Assembly (NCBI GenBank): GCA_965208275.1
Contig: OZ242331.1
Location: 496,001 to 560,000, forward strand
Reading direction: 5' to 3'
Origin: Bin5 sp022827195
Lineage (GTDB): Bacteria; Chloroflexota; Anaerolineae; Caldilineales; Caldilineaceae
Length of the DNA stretch: 64,000 bases
Positions 43,892 to 52,972 of the stretch are shown here, one piece after another; position 1 is the stretch's first letter; each line of letters opens with the position of its first letter. Below the pieces are notes generated by a model, which saw only the letters and a program-made list of their open reading frames with translations, had not been told where the DNA came from and made no database searches. Both the position numbers and the translations under genes were made by a program.

Positions 43892-44365
43892 TTAGTGTTC
43901 GCCGTTCTTGGTCTCGTAGGGAACCTGCATCAGCTCCAGGATGTAGCCGTCGGGATCTTCGAAGAATACGACGTGGACGATTGCCCAGCCCAGATCGAAG
44001 CTGACCGGTTCGGAAACGAACTTGACGCCCTCAGCCTGCAGCTCCTTGTAGGCCTGGGCCAGGTCGGGGACGCCGAAGCAGATATGTGAGTGGCCGACGT
44101 CTCCCAGCTTTCCGTCGGAGACCTTGCCGTGGGGTTGCACGTACTCCTGCAGGTCGAGCAGCATACCCGGCGTTTCGGGCGCCTGCAGGCGGACGACCTG
44201 CATGATCACTTCATCCTTGCCGGCCATTTTAGAGATCGTCTCGCCTTCGAGCCGGTGGCGTTCGATCTCCTCCATGCCGAGCAGGTCCTTGTAAAAGGCC
44301 AGCGAGCGATCCATGTCGCTCACGGTTACCGAGACATGGTCCATCACGTTGACTGAACTGATCAC
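43892..44365 (-). CDS. VOC-family protein (glyoxalase/dioxygenase superfamily)
   Basis: A 157-residue single VOC module pair. Candidate metal ligands are His10 (MDHVSV), a His in VGHSHICFG and Glu in YILELMQ, the usual H/H/E set. SLAFYKDLLGM is the classical VOC entry motif. Functions in this superfamily include isomerisation, epimerisation, lyase and extradiol cleavage, so the reaction is open. It is encoded 15 bases after the dioxygenase gene. Confidence 0.88.
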   Translation of the reverse strand: MISSVNVMDHVSVTVSDMDRSLAFYKDLLGMEEIERHRLEGETISKMAGKDEVIMQVVRLQAPETPGMLLDLQEYVQPHGKVSDGKLGDVGHSHICFGVPDLAQAYKELQAEGVKFVSEPVSFDLGWAIVHVVFFEDPDGYILELMQVPYETKNGEH

Positions 44366-44380
44366 CGTACACTTCCTCCC

Positions 44381-45160
44381 TTAGATGTCGGTCTCGAGGA
44401 CGTCCAGTTCGGCCAGCCGCCGGATCCAGCGCTGGTGGCGGGGCGTATCGATCGAGCGCCAGTGTGGCCCGTACATCTGGCGGCCGGCGCTGGCAAAGGC
44501 CCTGTGGTTTCCCCTCATCTGCTGCTGGATGGCGGTCCGGGCCGAGGGCGTGTCTGGGTCCTCGTAATAGACGACGACACCCTGGCGGCGGCTCCTGGCC
44601 CCGCCGAAGGCGGCGTGCCACAGCGCTACGTTGAAGGCCAGGACATCGCCGGGCTGCGACTCGAAGGCGTAGGCCGGCACGTCGGTTTGCGCCAGGTTGT
44701 AGGTGTTCTCCGGTTCGCGGCTGAGCTGGCTGTGGAAGGGGTCGCGATGGGAGCCGGGGATCACACGCAGCGCGCCGCTGTCGGCGGTCAGCGGGTCGGG
44801 ATAGATACAGAACTTGACGGCTGTGTAATCCAACGAGCCGGTATCGGCGTGCCAGAGCGTGTCATCTACGTGGTAGTTGCCGTCGACGGCGATTGCCAGC
44901 ACATCTTTGCCCAGAAGCTGCTCGGCCACGTCGGCGAAGCGGGGATCGTCGGCAAGGCCGGCGATGAAGGGCGACTTTTCCTCCATCAGGGAGGCGTAGT
45001 GGCGGGTTTTACCGTCGTGCTTGCCGTCTTCGAGCCAGGAATCCAGACCTGCGTTGAACTCGCGGCTGTACTGTGCAATCTCTTCGGGAGAGAGGTACTG
45101 ACGAAAGACCAGAAATCCAAAATCACGGAACAGTCTGAGTTGTTGTTCTGACAGTTTCAT
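44381..45160 (-). CDS. Phytanoyl-CoA dioxygenase (PhyH)-family Fe(II)/2-oxoglutarate oxygenase
   Basis: A 259-residue oxygenase starting MKLSEQQLRLF. The iron ligands are His104 and Asp106 (WHADTGS) and His182 (ALWHAAFGG), with Arg191-192 in RSRRQG as the likely 2-oxoglutarate anchor. ALRVIPGSHRDPFH is the family signature. It is the first gene of a seven-gene run (dioxygenase, VOC, two SDRs, 2-hydroxyacid dehydrogenase, two permeases) and has a good promoter about 160 bases upstream. It likely hydroxylates a small metabolite; the substrate is unknown. Confidence 0.92.
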   Translation of the reverse strand: MKLSEQQLRLFRDFGFLVFRQYLSPEEIAQYSREFNAGLDSWLEDGKHDGKTRHYASLMEEKSPFIAGLADDPRFADVAEQLLGKDVLAIAVDGNYHVDDTLWHADTGSLDYTAVKFCIYPDPLTADSGALRVIPGSHRDPFHSQLSREPENTYNLAQTDVPAYAFESQPGDVLAFNVALWHAAFGGARSRRQGVVVYYEDPDTPSARTAIQQQMRGNHRAFASAGRQMYGPHWRSIDTPRHQRWIRRLAELDVLETDI

Positions 45161-45508
45161 TTGGCAGCTTTCGTTGGCCTGGTGGACTGGTGAAATACGA
45201 GGCAAGCACGGCGCGGTAGAGCCGTTCGGGCTTGCCAGGAACTTACAACATGCAGGGTAGAGCGTCCTTCACAGCGAAGCCTGCGGGCAAAGGAGGCAGA
45301 CGGCGGCAAACTCGGTTGAGTATAGCACCGCGCTTCGCGGCGCGTCAAGCGATAGTCGCCCGCTGCAAACGGTTGATCTGCTCTGGCAGAACTCCCCCGC
45401 CGTCAATCGAATCGAGCGGTGGGGAAGCCCTGCCTGTAGGCGCCACCTTCAGGTAGGCCCCTCCTATTGTGAGCCTGATTCATCTTGAATCGCCAGGAGC
45501 GCAACCCC
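45161..45508. other. Intergenic region holding a minus-strand promoter
   Basis: A gap of 348 bases between the VOC stop and the dioxygenase start. Apart from the promoter listed separately, it contains no supported ORF, and I saw no clear terminator for the upstream VOC gene. The predicted leader of the dioxygenase transcript is about 150 bases. Confidence 0.6.
45319..45348 (-). promoter_or_regulatory. Promoter of the dioxygenase/VOC/SDR operon
   Basis: On the minus strand TTGACG (45348-45343), 18 bases and TATACT (45324-45319). The spacer is rich in CGCG and contains CGCCGCGAAGCGCGG, an imperfect palindrome that might be an operator. Confidence 0.8.
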
Positions 45509-45958
45509 TTAGTGCTCGTACTCCTCCATCAGCTCGACCAGATTGCCGTCGGGGTCGTAGCAGAAGCAGACGCTGACGGAGCCTTCGGTGAGCTCGAAGT
45601 TGACTGGCCCTGAAATGAACTCAACGCCCTGGGCGCGCAGTGCGTCCACGGAGGCCGGCAGGTCCTCCACGGTCAGGGCGAAGTGGCAGGAGCCGACCGA
45701 ACCCATGGGCGTAACGTGCTTGTTTCCCGGCGGCTCGAAGAATTCGAGCAGGTCGAGCAGGATGTGGGGCGTGTCGGGGGCGGCCAGACGAGTCGACTGG
45801 GCGCGCGCGCCGTTCGTTCCGCCGGCCTCGTCGCACTTGTCCCCTTCCAATTGATGCTGCTCGACCTGCCTGAGGCCCAGCTTGCCGACATAGAACTCCA
45901 GCGAGCGTTCGGTGTCGCTGACCGTGACTGCGAGGTGATCGACTGCTTTGACCTTCAT
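45509..45958 (-). CDS. VOC-family protein
   Basis: A 149-residue VOC protein. Candidate ligands are His8 (VDHLAV), His in SCHFALTV and Glu in LVELMEE. The opening RSLEFYVGKLGL is typical. It starts 36 bases after the stop of the RbsC-like permease gene, so it closes the transporter operon. About 150 residues and the DPDGNLVEL motif relate it to the other VOC proteins of this region. Confidence 0.88.
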   Translation of the reverse strand: MKVKAVDHLAVTVSDTERSLEFYVGKLGLRQVEQHQLEGDKCDEAGGTNGARAQSTRLAAPDTPHILLDLLEFFEPPGNKHVTPMGSVGSCHFALTVEDLPASVDALRAQGVEFISGPVNFELTEGSVSVCFCYDPDGNLVELMEEYEH

Positions 45959-45994
45959 GTTGGTAGTCTCCCTACTGCGAATGATGATGGTTGA

Positions 45995-47032
45995 TCAGAT
46001 ATGGCTGCCGGCGGGTGTGCCGGGTTCGCTGCGGCTGCGTTCCTGCATCGCCAGCTGTGTACGGCGGCGCTGGCGCTGTTCGTGCGTGATCTGGTCCAGC
46101 CCGACGGCGACGATGAGGGCGACGCCCTTGACGACCTCGGTCCAGAAGGGATTGACCCCCAGCGAAACCAGTCCGCTGTTGATGACGCCGAGGAGTGCGA
46201 CGGCGAGCATGACGCCGAGAATGTTGCCTTCGCCGCCGGTAAAGCGGACGCCGCCCAGGATAACGGCTGTAATGACGTCGAATTCAAAGCCGACCCCGAA
46301 GCTGGGCGACGCGGTCCCGTAGCGGCTGGCGGCGAGGACCGCGGACAGGCCGACGATGAGGCCGTTGATGGCAAAGGCGCCCAGCACGAGATTGCGGACG
46401 CGGATGCCGGCGGCCTCGCTTGCCTCACGATTGCCGCCGATGGCGTAGAAATAGCGGCCGAAAGTCGTTTTGGAAAGGACGAAATGGATGATGAGGGCGA
46501 GGCCGAAGAGCAGCCAGACCGGCATCGGGACGTCGAAGGGACGGGCCTGCCCCAGAATTGTGAACGGTTCGGGCACGCCGCGCACAGCCGCGCCGTTGGT
46601 CGTCAAGAGGATGACCCCGCGCAGTGCGGTCAGGCTGCCCAGCGTGATGATGATAGGCGAAAGTTTCACGCGCCAGACCATGGCGCCGTTGAGCATGCCG
46701 AGTGCGCCGGCAAAGAGGATTCCGGCCAGCAGTGCCAGCGGCGAGGGCACAATTTTGGCCAGCATTGCCGCCACGACCGCGGTCAGACCGTACATGGCGC
46801 CGATCGAGAGGTCGACGTTGCCGCTGATGATCAGCATCGCGGTGCCCAGAGCGAGGATGCCGATGAAGGACATCTGGAGGGCGACGACGACAAAGTTGGC
46901 GAAGCTGAAGTACCTGGGGCTGAAGATGGCGAGGATGAGCAGCGCGAGAAGCAGGGCCAGGGCCAGCCCGATGTTGCGGCCGCTGCCCTGGAAGTGGTTG
47001 GTCAGGCGCGCTTTCGGGATCGAATCAGCCAT
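45995..47032 (-). CDS. Sugar ABC transporter permease, RbsC type
   Basis: A 345-residue permease of the ribose/xylose/inositol family with eight to ten transmembrane segments. GNVDLSIGAMYGLTAV and GGVRFTGGEGNILGVMLA are the family signatures. The last 35 residues form a charged cytoplasmic tail with QRQRRR. It follows the ATPase gene by 11 bases and would form a homodimeric channel with it. Confidence 0.94.
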   Translation of the reverse strand: MADSIPKARLTNHFQGSGRNIGLALALLLALLILAIFSPRYFSFANFVVVALQMSFIGILALGTAMLIISGNVDLSIGAMYGLTAVVAAMLAKIVPSPLALLAGILFAGALGMLNGAMVWRVKLSPIIITLGSLTALRGVILLTTNGAAVRGVPEPFTILGQARPFDVPMPVWLLFGLALIIHFVLSKTTFGRYFYAIGGNREASEAAGIRVRNLVLGAFAINGLIVGLSAVLAASRYGTASPSFGVGFEFDVITAVILGGVRFTGGEGNILGVMLAVALLGVINSGLVSLGVNPFWTEVVKGVALIVAVGLDQITHEQRQRRRTQLAMQERSRSEPGTPAGSHI

Positions 47033-47043
47033 AGCTGCCTATT

Positions 47044-47802
47044 TCACCTCTGAAACGACAGGCCCATCATGCAGGCGACGATTTCCTCGCGGTCGGTGCC
47101 GGCCAGCGGGCTGTCGAGTGTGGTCTGTCCCTGCCGCAAGGCGACGACGCGGTCGGCGACGGCGAACACATCGTCGAGATTGTGGCTGATGATGATGACG
47201 GCGACACCCTGGCCGGCAACGCGCTGGATCAGGTCTAGGGCGGCCTTTGTCTGGCGCACGCCGAGCGCGGCGGTTGGCTCGTCGAACATAATCAGGCGGT
47301 TGGCCTTGACCAGGGCGCGGGCGATGGCGACGGCCTGACGCTGGCCGCCGGAGAGACTGCGGACGGGGATGGCGTAGTCGTCGAGTGACGCGCCCACCTC
47401 GCCGATGCGGCGCTGCGCCTCGGCAAGCGCCTGTTTCTCGTCGATCACGCGCAGCGGCCCGATGCGGAAGCGCAGCGGTTCCTGGCCGAGCATGACGTTC
47501 GCTGCGGCGCCGAGATTGTCGGCAAGCGAGAGATGTTGGTAGACGGTCTCGATACCCAGGGCGCGGGCGCGGCCGGGATTGAGGTTCTCGACCTTCGCGT
47601 CACCGATCCAGATTTCGCCGTCATCGGGCGGATAGATTCCGCTCAGGATCTTGACGAATGTGCTTTTGCCGGCGCCATTGTCGCCGACGAGGGCCACGAT
47701 TTCGCCGGGATGCAGATCGATCGAAAAACTGTCGAGCGCCTGCACGCCGCCGAAGTACTTGGTGATACCGACACAATGGACGAGCGCTGTGTTTTCGGTC
47801 AT
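47044..47802 (-). CDS. Sugar ABC transporter ATP-binding protein, single-domain RbsA/FrcA type
   Basis: A 252-residue ATPase with Walker A GDNGAGKS, Q-loop YQHLSL, signature LSGGQRQ, Walker B LIMFDEP and the switch His in ISHN. RbsA proteins normally have two fused ATPase halves; this is the one-domain form, as in FrcA fructose importers. The start MTENTALVHCVG follows GGGAGCGG. It sits between the binding-protein gene and the permease gene. Confidence 0.94.
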   Translation of the reverse strand: MTENTALVHCVGITKYFGGVQALDSFSIDLHPGEIVALVGDNGAGKSTFVKILSGIYPPDDGEIWIGDAKVENLNPGRARALGIETVYQHLSLADNLGAAANVMLGQEPLRFRIGPLRVIDEKQALAEAQRRIGEVGASLDDYAIPVRSLSGGQRQAVAIARALVKANRLIMFDEPTAALGVRQTKAALDLIQRVAGQGVAVIIISHNLDDVFAVADRVVALRQGQTTLDSPLAGTDREEIVACMMGLSFQR

Positions 47803-47876
47803 GGACCGCTCCCGAAGTCGAACGCAACCGGTGAAATCCGGCGAACAGGCGCAGCGAGGAGAATTCGCTGCTGAAC

Positions 47877-47894
47877 GGGCTGGCGCGCCAGCCC
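47877..47894. other. Perfect 18-base GC palindrome in a transporter operon
   Basis: GGGCTGGCG followed directly by CGCCAGCCC lies in the 194-base gap between the binding-protein gene and the ATPase gene. In RNA it can form a stable hairpin without a T run. Such hairpins often protect the upstream binding-protein mRNA; that role is inferred. Confidence 0.6.
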
Positions 47895-47996
47895 CACGAG
47901 ATAGGTTCGCAGGGCCGGCGCAACCAGAGAATGAACTGTTGGGCCTCTCCATACACGGATGGCCAGAGGTGTAAAGAGACCCTGCCGAACTTCGCC

Positions 47997-49127
47997 CTAC
48001 TGCTCCGGCGTCATCTGCGCTTCGTCGCTGTACCGCATCACGTTGGGATCGTCGTAGAGATACTGAAAGTCGGGATCCTGCGGTCCGGCGACTATCTTCT
48101 GTACCTCTTCCAGGTTTTCAGCCGTCACCAGCAAACCCCTCTGCACGCGCGTCGGCGGCACCTCTTCGCCGCGCAGGCAGCGCTGCATATCTCGCATCCA
48201 CTGGGTCGAGCTGTAGGGGAAGAGGTATGACCAGGTGGCCTGGTAGATACCGCCCTTGGCGATCTCGTCGAGCACCAGGTTGGTGCCGTCGGCGCTGCCG
48301 ACAAAGAACTCATTGGGGTCGTCTTTGCCGGCTTCCTGCGCCGCGGTGTAGGCGCCAAATCCGGGATCATCGCCAAAGCCGAGCAGGACCTTGATGTCGG
48401 GGTGCGCCTGCAACAGGTTGGCCGCGCCAGCCGAGCCCAGCTCTATCGTGTTGGCCTCTACCTGCCCGGCGATGACGGCGTTGTCGGCATTTTCCAGGAC
48501 GCCGTCGATCAGACCCTGCGTGCGTTCCTGCAGCAGCGGATCGGCGCGATTGCCCAGAATCCCGACCTGCACCTCCTCAGCGTCGCCGTAGTTTTTCGCG
48601 ATCCACTCGGCGGCAAATTTGCCGACGTGGTAGCCGCTGAAGTGCTGGTCCAGACCCACGTTCTGCGTGGCGCCGGTGATGGGCGAGGCGCTGTGGTTGA
48701 ACATGCAGATGCCCTGCTCGATCCCACGGGCGACGAGATCGTCCATGCCTTCCGGCGTAAGCACCAGGAAGAAGATACCGTCATAGCCCTGGGCGATGAA
48801 GGCCTCGATGTCGCCGAACTGTTTGACCGCGTCGGCGTTGGCATCGACGATCACGAGGTCGATGTCGTTTTCCGGCTTCTCGGCCTCGCGCTGCATGTCG
48901 GCGTAGAACTCGACCAGAATCTCGACCTGGATAGGGCTTGAGAGCCCCACCTTTTTGTCCGCGAGCGTCGTCATCTCTTCGGCGGCCGGCTCTGCGGGCG
49001 GTGCGGGCATGACACAGGCTGCCAGTGCCAGGGCCAGAATCAGGGATACCGCCGGGAAGAATCTCCGGCGCAATGCCCGGCAGGCGCGCGTGTTCGCACC
49101 TGCTTGCAACAAAAGGTTGTGTCGCAT
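47997..49127 (-). CDS. Sugar-binding lipoprotein, RbsB/periplasmic-binding type, copy 1
   Basis: A 376-residue substrate-binding protein with a lipoprotein signal ending LALAACVMP, so Cys38 would be lipidated. The periplasmic-binding-protein type 1 fold is visible from VDANADAVKQ, GYDGIFF, GQVEAN and GSADGTN. It differs from typical RbsB by the LVGLSSPIQ-like entry region. It is the binding protein closest to the ATPase and permease genes. The gene immediately upstream is a close paralogue with the same length and leader. Confidence 0.92.
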   Translation of the reverse strand: MRHNLLLQAGANTRACRALRRRFFPAVSLILALALAACVMPAPPAEPAAEEMTTLADKKVGLSSPIQVEILVEFYADMQREAEKPENDIDLVIVDANADAVKQFGDIEAFIAQGYDGIFFLVLTPEGMDDLVARGIEQGICMFNHSASPITGATQNVGLDQHFSGYHVGKFAAEWIAKNYGDAEEVQVGILGNRADPLLQERTQGLIDGVLENADNAVIAGQVEANTIELGSAGAANLLQAHPDIKVLLGFGDDPGFGAYTAAQEAGKDDPNEFFVGSADGTNLVLDEIAKGGIYQATWSYLFPYSSTQWMRDMQRCLRGEEVPPTRVQRGLLVTAENLEEVQKIVAGPQDPDFQYLYDDPNVMRYSDEAQMTPEQ

Positions 49128-49352
49128 GATCCTCTCCTTTGGGATTTCAAAGAGCGACTCATTCTTGCCGATTCGTCAGACACCTCCGATGGTTTGCGTT
49201 CTGGTCATCGCTGCCACTGCTCCCGCCCAGTTCCCCGTCCGCGTCTGCGCTCAGTTGCCGTGCGGCCGACTAATCCCGTTTGCGCCGGTGTCGGCCACCA
49301 TTGCGGCACCGGTGATACGAGGCGGCGAGGAACGGTGCGGCAGGTCAACGCC

Positions 49353-49394
49353 TCACTGTGTGGGCGTCACTGTGTGGGCGTCACTGTGTGGGCG
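49353..49394. repeat. Three tandem 14-base repeats at the stop of a binding-protein gene
   Basis: TCACTGTGTGGGCG occurs three times head to tail. The copy nearest the gene contains its stop codon and the last codons (read MTPTQ on the minus strand); the other two extend into the intergenic region. The paralogous gene ends MTPEQ without the array. Confidence 0.9.
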
Positions 49395-50511
49395 TCATCA
49401 GCGGTTCGTCGCTGTACTCCATCACGTCCGGGTCGTCGTAAAGGTATTGGTAGTCGGGGTCCTGCGGCCCGGCGACGATCTTCTGGACCTCTTCCAGGTT
49501 CTCGGCCGTCACAAGCAGTCCCTTCTGCAGGCGGGTCGGCGGCACATCTTCGCCGCGCAGGCAGCGCTGCATATCGCGCATCCACTGGGTCGAGCTGTAG
49601 GGGAAGAGGTAGGACCAGGTGGCCTGGTAGATACCGCCCTTGGCGATTTCGTCGAGCACAAGATTAGTGCCGTCGGCGCTGCCGACAAAGAACTCGTTGG
49701 GGTCCTCCTTTCCCGCTTCACGCGCGCCGGTGTAGGCGCCAAAACCGGCATCGTCGTTGAATGACAGCAGGACTTTGATATCGGGGTGGGCCTGCAGCAA
49801 GTTTGCCGCGCCCTCTGCGCCCGAGTCCATGGTTACGGCTTCGACCTCGCCGGCGATCGCGGCATTGGCGGCGTTTTCCGTCACGCCGTCGATCAGACCC
49901 TGTGTGCGTTCGGAAAGCAAGGGGTCGGCGCGATTGCCCATGATACCGACCAGGACTTCTTCGGCGTCGCCGTAGTTCCTGCCAATCCACTCGGCGGCAA
50001 ACTTTCCGACCTGGTAACCGCTGAAGTGCTGGTCCAAGACCACGTTCTGCGTGCTGCCGGTGATCGGCGATGCGCTGTGGTTGAACATGCAGATGCCCTG
50101 TTCGACGGCCCGCGCCACAAGGTCGTCCATACCTTCCGGTGTCAGTAGCAGGAAAAAGATGCCGTCGTAGCCTTGTGCCATGAACGCCTCGATGTCGGAG
50201 AACTGCTTGACCGCATCGGCGTCGGCGTCTACGATCACGAGGTCGATGCCGTTTTCCGGCTTCTCGGCTTCGCGCTGCATATCGGCATAGAACTCGACCA
50301 GGATCTCGATCTGGATGGGGCTGGAGAGCCCGACCAGTTTGTCAGCGAGCGTCTCCGACTCTGCGGCGGTCGGTTCAGCGGGCGGTGCGGGCATCACACA
50401 GCCGGCCAGCGAAAGGGCCAGCACGAGGAGGATCGCCATAAGGGCTCTTGCCGGCAATGCCCGGCGGGAGCGCGTGTTGGCATCGGTCCGCAACAGATGG
50501 TCGTGTCGCAT
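49381..50511 (-). CDS. Sugar-binding lipoprotein, RbsB/periplasmic-binding type, copy 2
   Basis: A 376-residue paralogue of the next gene downstream, alignable over its whole length without gaps. The signal ends LALSLAGCVMP with the lipidated Cys at 38. Stretches such as FYADMQREAEKPEN and LFPYSSTQWMRDMQRCLRG are identical in both. The 5' leader (AAAGGAGAGGACC before ATG and about 60 bases further upstream) is also shared, so the duplication included regulatory sequence. Differences cluster in the signal and in a few binding-cleft segments (for example EANTIELGS against EAVTMDSGA), which may tune specificity. Confidence 0.92.
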   Translation of the reverse strand: MRHDHLLRTDANTRSRRALPARALMAILLVLALSLAGCVMPAPPAEPTAAESETLADKLVGLSSPIQIEILVEFYADMQREAEKPENGIDLVIVDADADAVKQFSDIEAFMAQGYDGIFFLLLTPEGMDDLVARAVEQGICMFNHSASPITGSTQNVVLDQHFSGYQVGKFAAEWIGRNYGDAEEVLVGIMGNRADPLLSERTQGLIDGVTENAANAAIAGEVEAVTMDSGAEGAANLLQAHPDIKVLLSFNDDAGFGAYTGAREAGKEDPNEFFVGSADGTNLVLDEIAKGGIYQATWSYLFPYSSTQWMRDMQRCLRGEDVPPTRLQKGLLVTAENLEEVQKIVAGPQDPDYQYLYDDPDVMEYSDEPLMTPTQ

Positions 50512-50583
50512 GGTCCTCTCCTTTGGTTTTCAAAGAGCGACTCACTCTTGCCCGTCCGTCTGACACCTCCAGTCTCTATCGTA

Positions 50584-51402
50584 TCAGTCAAAGTTGCCTC
50601 CGCCCCTGCTCAGGTATCTGGCCGCGCCTTCGCGCAGCTGCCGGGCGGAAGGTTGGATCGCGGTGGCGCCGCCGTCCACCATCAGCACGGCGGCCGTGAT
50701 ATAAGAGGCCTCGTCGCTGGCGAGGAAGAGGATGGCACTGGCCACCTCGGCGGGTTCGGCAAAGCGGGAGAACATGGTCATGGCGGCGTAGGGCGCAACG
50801 TTTTCAGCCGGCGTGCGCGCCATCATCGGCGTGTTCATGCCGGTGGGACAGACGACGTTGGCGCGAATGCCGTCTTCGCCGCAATCCTGGGCCAGGCAGC
50901 GGGCGAGGCCGATGACGCCGTGTTTCGAGGTATTGTAGTCGGCCTGCATCTCATTCGCCACCACGCCCGACATTGAGGAGACGAAGACGACGCTGCCGCC
51001 GCCCTGGCTGCGCATCGCGGGAACTACATATTTTGTGCAGAGGAAGGGGCCCTTGAGGTTGATCCGCATAACCCGGTCCCACTCCTCCTCCTCGATGTCG
51101 GCGATATTCTTGCCGCTGCCGAAGGTGGCGGCGTTGTTGACGAGAATGTCGATACGATCGTATTCGGCCAGCGTTTTGGCCGCCATTTGCTGGGCGCCGG
51201 CGGGATGGCTGAGGTCGGCGACAACGGCGATGGCCTCGCCGCCGGCTTCCCTGATGGCGTCGACCGTGTCGCGGGCAGTTTCCCGGTTCAGGTCGGCGAC
51301 GACGACTCTGGCGCCCTCGGCCGCGAACAGCAGCGCGGTCGTGCGGCCAAGCCCCTGCCCGGCGCCGGTGACAACTGCCGATTTGCTCTCCAGTCTCCCC
51401 AT
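50584..51402 (-). CDS. SDR-family oxidoreductase
   Basis: A 272-residue classical SDR with VTGAGQGLGRTTA, NNAATF, the catalytic Ser in VSSMSG and YNTSK. LMVDGGATAI is followed by a C-terminal extension of about 20 residues (ARQLREGAARYLSRGGGNFD) not seen in the other SDRs here. It lies 41 bases downstream of the metallo-beta-lactamase-fold gene and 72 bases upstream of the tandem binding-protein genes. Confidence 0.92.
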   Translation of the reverse strand: MGRLESKSAVVTGAGQGLGRTTALLFAAEGARVVVADLNRETARDTVDAIREAGGEAIAVVADLSHPAGAQQMAAKTLAEYDRIDILVNNAATFGSGKNIADIEEEEWDRVMRINLKGPFLCTKYVVPAMRSQGGGSVVFVSSMSGVVANEMQADYNTSKHGVIGLARCLAQDCGEDGIRANVVCPTGMNTPMMARTPAENVAPYAAMTMFSRFAEPAEVASAILFLASDEASYITAAVLMVDGGATAIQPSARQLREGAARYLSRGGGNFD

Positions 51403-51443
51403 CGGTTCGACCTTTCCGACCTTTAGCGGCCGCGCGGCCGGCG

Positions 51444-52241
51444 CTACGCTCCGTTCTTAGCGGGCAGGTGAATCGAGTCACCCACCAGCAAGACGCGAAT
51501 ATCGAAGTCGCGTTGCTGCCGGTAATAGAGCTCGAAGAGCTTGCCGATGTCGCCGGTGTGGTTGCGCCAGAATTCCCAGTGGAAGGGCAGGAGCGTATTG
51601 GGGCCGAGCTTTTCGGCCACTTCGAGAAGCTCCTCCACCTCCATGTACCAGGTGCGGCCGAAGGCGAGCAGCGCGAGGTCGAGGTCGTGGGTCGCCCCGA
51701 TTTCGGCCATGGCCGGCCCGTCCCAGGTATCGCCCGAAACGAACAGCTTTCTCCCGCCTGAGGAGAAGACGAAGGTCACTGCGTGCGGCTCGTTAGGGTC
51801 GTAGGAGGGATAGACCTGGATTTTGACATCGCGGAATTCGATGGTGTCGCCCGGCGCGACCTGGCGGATGCGCTCGTCGGCAATGCCGAATTCGCGCATC
51901 AGTTTGGCAGAAGACTGCGGCGCAATGCAGAATGCGTCGGTATTGTTGACGATGGGAACGAGCGTGCCGTCGTGGCAGTGGTCGACGTGATCGTGGGTTG
52001 AGATGATGATATCGGCGAGGCCGACCTCGTCCGGCTTGATTGGAATTGCGGTCGCGCGGTAGGCGTCGGGCACGGAATCGTCGGGCGTGCCGTAGGAGTA
52101 TGGATCGATCCAGATCATCGTCTCGGGTGTGCGGTAGGCGAAACTCGGCCCGCCCAGCGCCCAGAAGAGGATGCCGTCATCGATCGTTCTCCCCTCGATC
52201 TCGTCCAGAAAGGTCTTGGGCCAGTATGCTACGTCTCGCAT
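51444..52241 (-). CDS. Metallo-beta-lactamase-fold hydrolase (UlaG-like)
   Basis: A 265-residue MBL-fold protein starting MRDVAYWPKTF. The metal motif is STHDHVDHCHDG, followed by FVSGDTWDG and the late His in LLPFHWEFW. UlaG-type proteins in this branch hydrolyse ascorbate 6-phosphate lactone, so a lactonase acting on a sugar lactone is plausible. In this setting of dehydrogenases that would open a lactone produced by oxidation; that is inference. The longer upstream frame is antisense to a VOC gene end and is rejected. Confidence 0.87.
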   Translation of the reverse strand: MRDVAYWPKTFLDEIEGRTIDDGILFWALGGPSFAYRTPETMIWIDPYSYGTPDDSVPDAYRATAIPIKPDEVGLADIIISTHDHVDHCHDGTLVPIVNNTDAFCIAPQSSAKLMREFGIADERIRQVAPGDTIEFRDVKIQVYPSYDPNEPHAVTFVFSSGGRKLFVSGDTWDGPAMAEIGATHDLDLALLAFGRTWYMEVEELLEVAEKLGPNTLLPFHWEFWRNHTGDIGKLFELYYRQQRDFDIRVLLVGDSIHLPAKNGA

Positions 52242-52338
52242 AAGCAGTCCTTTGGCTGATTGGGCCGGGCCGCGCCAGCGCAGGCGGGCGCGGGGTCTCG
52301 CGGGCGGGTTCCGGCGGCCTGAACTCTTTGGCGCTTGT

Positions 52339-52848
52339 TCAGACCGTGCTCCAACTGTAGTCGTGCGGCTCCTGGACGCCGGTCCCGACTTCGTTGAGTT
52401 CGAGCAGATTGCCGTCTGGGTCGTAGAAGAAGAGGACGTGCCATTCGCCTTCGCCGCTGAAGCGGACCGGCGGGGATACGATTTCCACACCTGCGGCTTT
52501 GAGCCGTTCGTAGGTTGCGGGCACGTCTTCGACGCCGAAGCAGAAGTGTGCGCTCGGCACGTGGTGGATCGGACTACGTCCGGTAGGGCTCTCCGGGTTG
52601 ATCCACTCGATCAGGTCGAAGGTGAAACCATGTTCGGTGCTGCGGGTGTGGCCGTTGACGCCGCCGGGCGGGCGCAGGCGGTACTCGCGCATATGCACGT
52701 TGTCGATTCTGGTCATTTCATCAATCGGGCCACCGTTGTGCTCCTCCGGCGATACGACCTCCAACCCCAGGATGTCGCGGTAGAATTTGAGCGACGCTTC
52801 CAGGTCGCTGACCATGACTGCGACATGATCCATCGTTATTTTGGCCAT
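52339..52848 (-). CDS. VOC-family protein, tandem copy A
   Basis: A 169-residue VOC protein. Candidate ligands are His8 (MDHVAV), His in SAHFCFG and Glu in LLELNE. The final 77 residues, from PIHHVPSAHF onward, differ from copy B at only two positions (Val/Ile and the last residue), whereas the first 90 residues have many substitutions. Many synonymous base changes separate the shared parts. The start follows AAAAGGAGT. Confidence 0.9.
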   Translation of the reverse strand: MAKITMDHVAVMVSDLEASLKFYRDILGLEVVSPEEHNGGPIDEMTRIDNVHMREYRLRPPGGVNGHTRSTEHGFTFDLIEWINPESPTGRSPIHHVPSAHFCFGVEDVPATYERLKAAGVEIVSPPVRFSGEGEWHVLFFYDPDGNLLELNEVGTGVQEPHDYSWSTV

Positions 52849-52972
52849 TGTTTACTCCTTTTCGGGGAACGCAGCCGTCCCCCTGTAAAACGAAAATGTA
52901 AACTGTTTGTTTCTTTACCACCGAGTCTGACTGCCCCTCGCGGCCGGGCATATTACTTTCCGGCGGGCCGGT

